A program made the translations under genes and the position numbers. From Pocillopora verrucosa (lineage: Eukaryota; Cnidaria; Anthozoa; Scleractinia; Pocilloporidae): a stretch of 64,000 nt of DNA. Shown one piece after another: positions 62,526-64,000 of the stretch. The notes beneath the pieces were generated by a model. It did not search any database. It saw nothing but the letters and a program-made list of their open reading frames with translations, and had not been told where the DNA came from. The stretch's first letter is position 1; every line of letters begins with the position of its first letter. The DNA is taken from the NCBI RefSeq assembly GCF_036669915.1, contig NC_089321.1, positions 19,783,770 through 19,847,769 of the forward strand, in the 5' to 3' direction.

Positions 62526-63398
62526 TCAACACTGCATGGCTGGATATATGACCTGTGTTCTTTTTCTAAATACAACCTTTCTCATTTCTTTTTGTCTAAA
62601 GCAGTAGATCAGTGGATTAACAAGTGAGTTCAACATCACACAGGTTTGCCAGAGTGGTTCATTGATGGGGCAGGTATCAAAAAGATCTTTAGCTAAACCG
62701 ATGAAACAGAAACCAGCTGGAAGAAGGCTCACAATAACAGCACCAACTACAAACACTGTTGTCTTGAGGGCCTTGTTCTCTTTGGTAGATCTTTCCACTT
62801 CCCTTTGGGGCAGTTGCTGTGTTTTTATCTTCCTTCGATGGCGGCGGGTTTCATGATACAAAATCACATATGCGAAGGCAACAAACACGACACATGAAAT
62901 TGTGATGAGGCTTCCGATATAATAAAGCGCTAGGTTTATTTTTAACGCTGTAAAAATACCATTTATGAAACCAAAGATCCAGATTGCTGACACCGCTATC
63001 TTCAGGTTGTTATTTGTCATGACGTTTGAGTATTGCATTGTAAATTTGATCGCTATGAGCCTCTCGAAAGTAATCAACATCAGATGAAGGCACGAAGCAG
63101 TTGCTAAAATATGCATAACATTAGCATGGAAGTGTTTAGCTGTTTCACTGCTACTGAAACCGAATATAAGTAATATCCTCCATAGAACATACGAAGGTTG
63201 GCCAAAGAGACCGGTCAATGTGTCAGTCACCGCCAAACAGGCCAGCAAGAAATTACAGTTGATTCGGAGTCGAGGACTCGTCAGCACGGCCTTAATGATC
63301 AGCACATTTAGCAAAACTGTGAAGGGACAAGAAACGCTATTGATGATTATAGTGATAATGTAACTAACCTCTAGTGGGACACTTGCTGCACTAGTCAT
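62526..63398 (-). CDS. Intronless class A (rhodopsin-family) G-protein-coupled receptor
   Basis: 290 residues from an ATG at 63398 to a stop at 62526, with seven hydrophobic helices. Markers: N31 in helix 1 (LLNVLIIKAV), D59 in helix 2 (LACLAVTDTLTGL), E112-R113-L114 in place of the DRY box at the end of helix 3, a basic third loop (HRRKIKTQQLPQREVERSTK), a helix 6 with LLPAG instead of CWxP, and N261-P262-L263-I264-Y265 in helix 7. The N-terminus is short (about 12 residues) and no helix 3 Cys for the usual extracellular disulfide is obvious. The ligand is unknown; single-exon receptors of this shape are numerous in cnidarians (family knowledge). A truncated relative lies at 56565-56746, so local duplication is likely. 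The TATA-like CTATATATAG is 40 bases upstream. Confidence 0.93.
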   Translation of the reverse strand: MTSAASVPLEVSYIITIIINSVSCPFTVLLNVLIIKAVLTSPRLRINCNFLLACLAVTDTLTGLFGQPSYVLWRILLIFGFSSSETAKHFHANVMHILATASCLHLMLITFERLIAIKFTMQYSNVMTNNNLKIAVSAIWIFGFINGIFTALKINLALYYIGSLITISCVVFVAFAYVILYHETRRHRRKIKTQQLPQREVERSTKENKALKTTVFVVGAVIVSLLPAGFCFIGLAKDLFDTCPINEPLWQTCVMLNSLVNPLIYCFRQKEMRKVVFRKRTQVIYPAMQC

Positions 63399-64000
63399 CT
63401 TTTTAGCGTTTTTAAACTAAGCCCAGAAAAAATCTGCTATATATAGGTTGAGTTGGTTGCCTAATGAAGACCATACGAACTTTCTGATCAATGCGTTCGA
63501 TCTGTGCTGTTTTTCAGAAGCTTTTATAGACACACTCTACTCTAGTGTGCATGTGTTTCCACTTGTCTTTTTCTCGCATATCAATTACAGCAATTCCTAA
63601 TTATACTGTTAAAGAGGTTACGAAATTTTGTTTGCCACGGTGAGTTCAAAGCCCGATGAGGATCAAGTCAACCTCATGGAGCGACTTTTTGAATATTACT
63701 ATATTTTCATTGGGAGAATGCCTCTTGTTCTCGCGACATTTAATTGCTGTGGCGAAAATAATATATTTATATCTGAAATATTGGCGGCGAAGCATAAACA
63801 GTTCAATTTTATTGACCGTTACTTCCATACTTATTGATGTGCTCCCGCTTGACTTTTCACGCGGATATATCAATTGTTTAATTGATGAAGTTGTTTATTT
63901 GGTTGAAAATCACAAGATATAACTTTGGGTAGATTTTCATCAAAATAACTAAAAAGAGTTGGAGTGGGGGACAATGGAGAAGAATTGCTTGAAACTCCTA
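63399..64000. other. Upstream region of the GPCR, no gene
   Basis: Only overlapping short frames on both strands (63628-63922), without family likeness. Contains the TATA-like element at 63438. Confidence 0.45.
63438..63445 (-). promoter_or_regulatory. TATA-like element of the GPCR gene
   Basis: TATATATA within CTATATATAG, 40-47 bases upstream of the GPCR start codon. If used, the leader would be only about 10-15 bases. AT-rich surroundings make a chance match possible. Confidence 0.3.

Overview
The window reads as eukaryotic, AT-rich animal DNA: genes split by GT-AG introns, long intergenic stretches full of short dispersed repeats, and no operons. The gene content (several FGF genes, a non-classical Kazal inhibitor, a CAPN7 orthologue, an intronless rhodopsin-family GPCR) together with the repeat types (tRNA-derived SINEs, MITEs with TTAACCCTTTAACTCCC ends, Penelope-like elements) suggests a cnidarian, most likely a stony coral. 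That placement is inference, with no database search behind it.

Layout. 1-383 (minus): 5' end of a lysosomal alpha-mannosidase gene that runs off the left edge. 384-6.0 kb: repeats only. 6.1-27.5 kb: a cluster of three fibroblast growth factor genes, A (plus, 6130-8420), B (plus, 14039-21589) and C (minus, 25707-27519). All three share one gene structure: a first core exon ending in phase 1, a 104-nt middle exon, and a last exon starting in phase 0. A and C have signal peptides and an RxRR processing motif; B has no evident signal peptide. All three have Thr in place of the Cys that is nearly invariant in the FGF signature. C carries a one-base frame shift at a 6-A run. 27.5-33.4 kb: no convincing gene. 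33.4-35.5 kb (minus): a complete two-exon Kazal inhibitor of 83 residues. 38.7-54.6 kb (minus): a complete calpain-7 gene, which I could resolve into 25 exons that keep one frame (806 residues, catalytic C285/H453/N473), including one GC-AG intron. Its introns are loaded with SINEs, MITEs and a Penelope-type fragment next to a hammerhead-ribozyme-like motif. 54.6-62.5 kb: duplicated noncoding segments, a GPCR relic, a LINE-like tail and a decayed Penelope-like element with inverted ends. 62.5-63.4 kb (minus): an intact intronless class A GPCR.

The genes do not form one pathway. The FGF cluster is the one functional grouping (secreted growth factors made by local duplication). Mannosidase and calpain-7 are housekeeping genes for lysosomal glycan breakdown and ESCRT-linked proteolysis. 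The Kazal protein and the GPCR are probably lineage-expanded accessory genes. Exon limits come from reading splice sites and protein similarity by eye; no transcript data were available.
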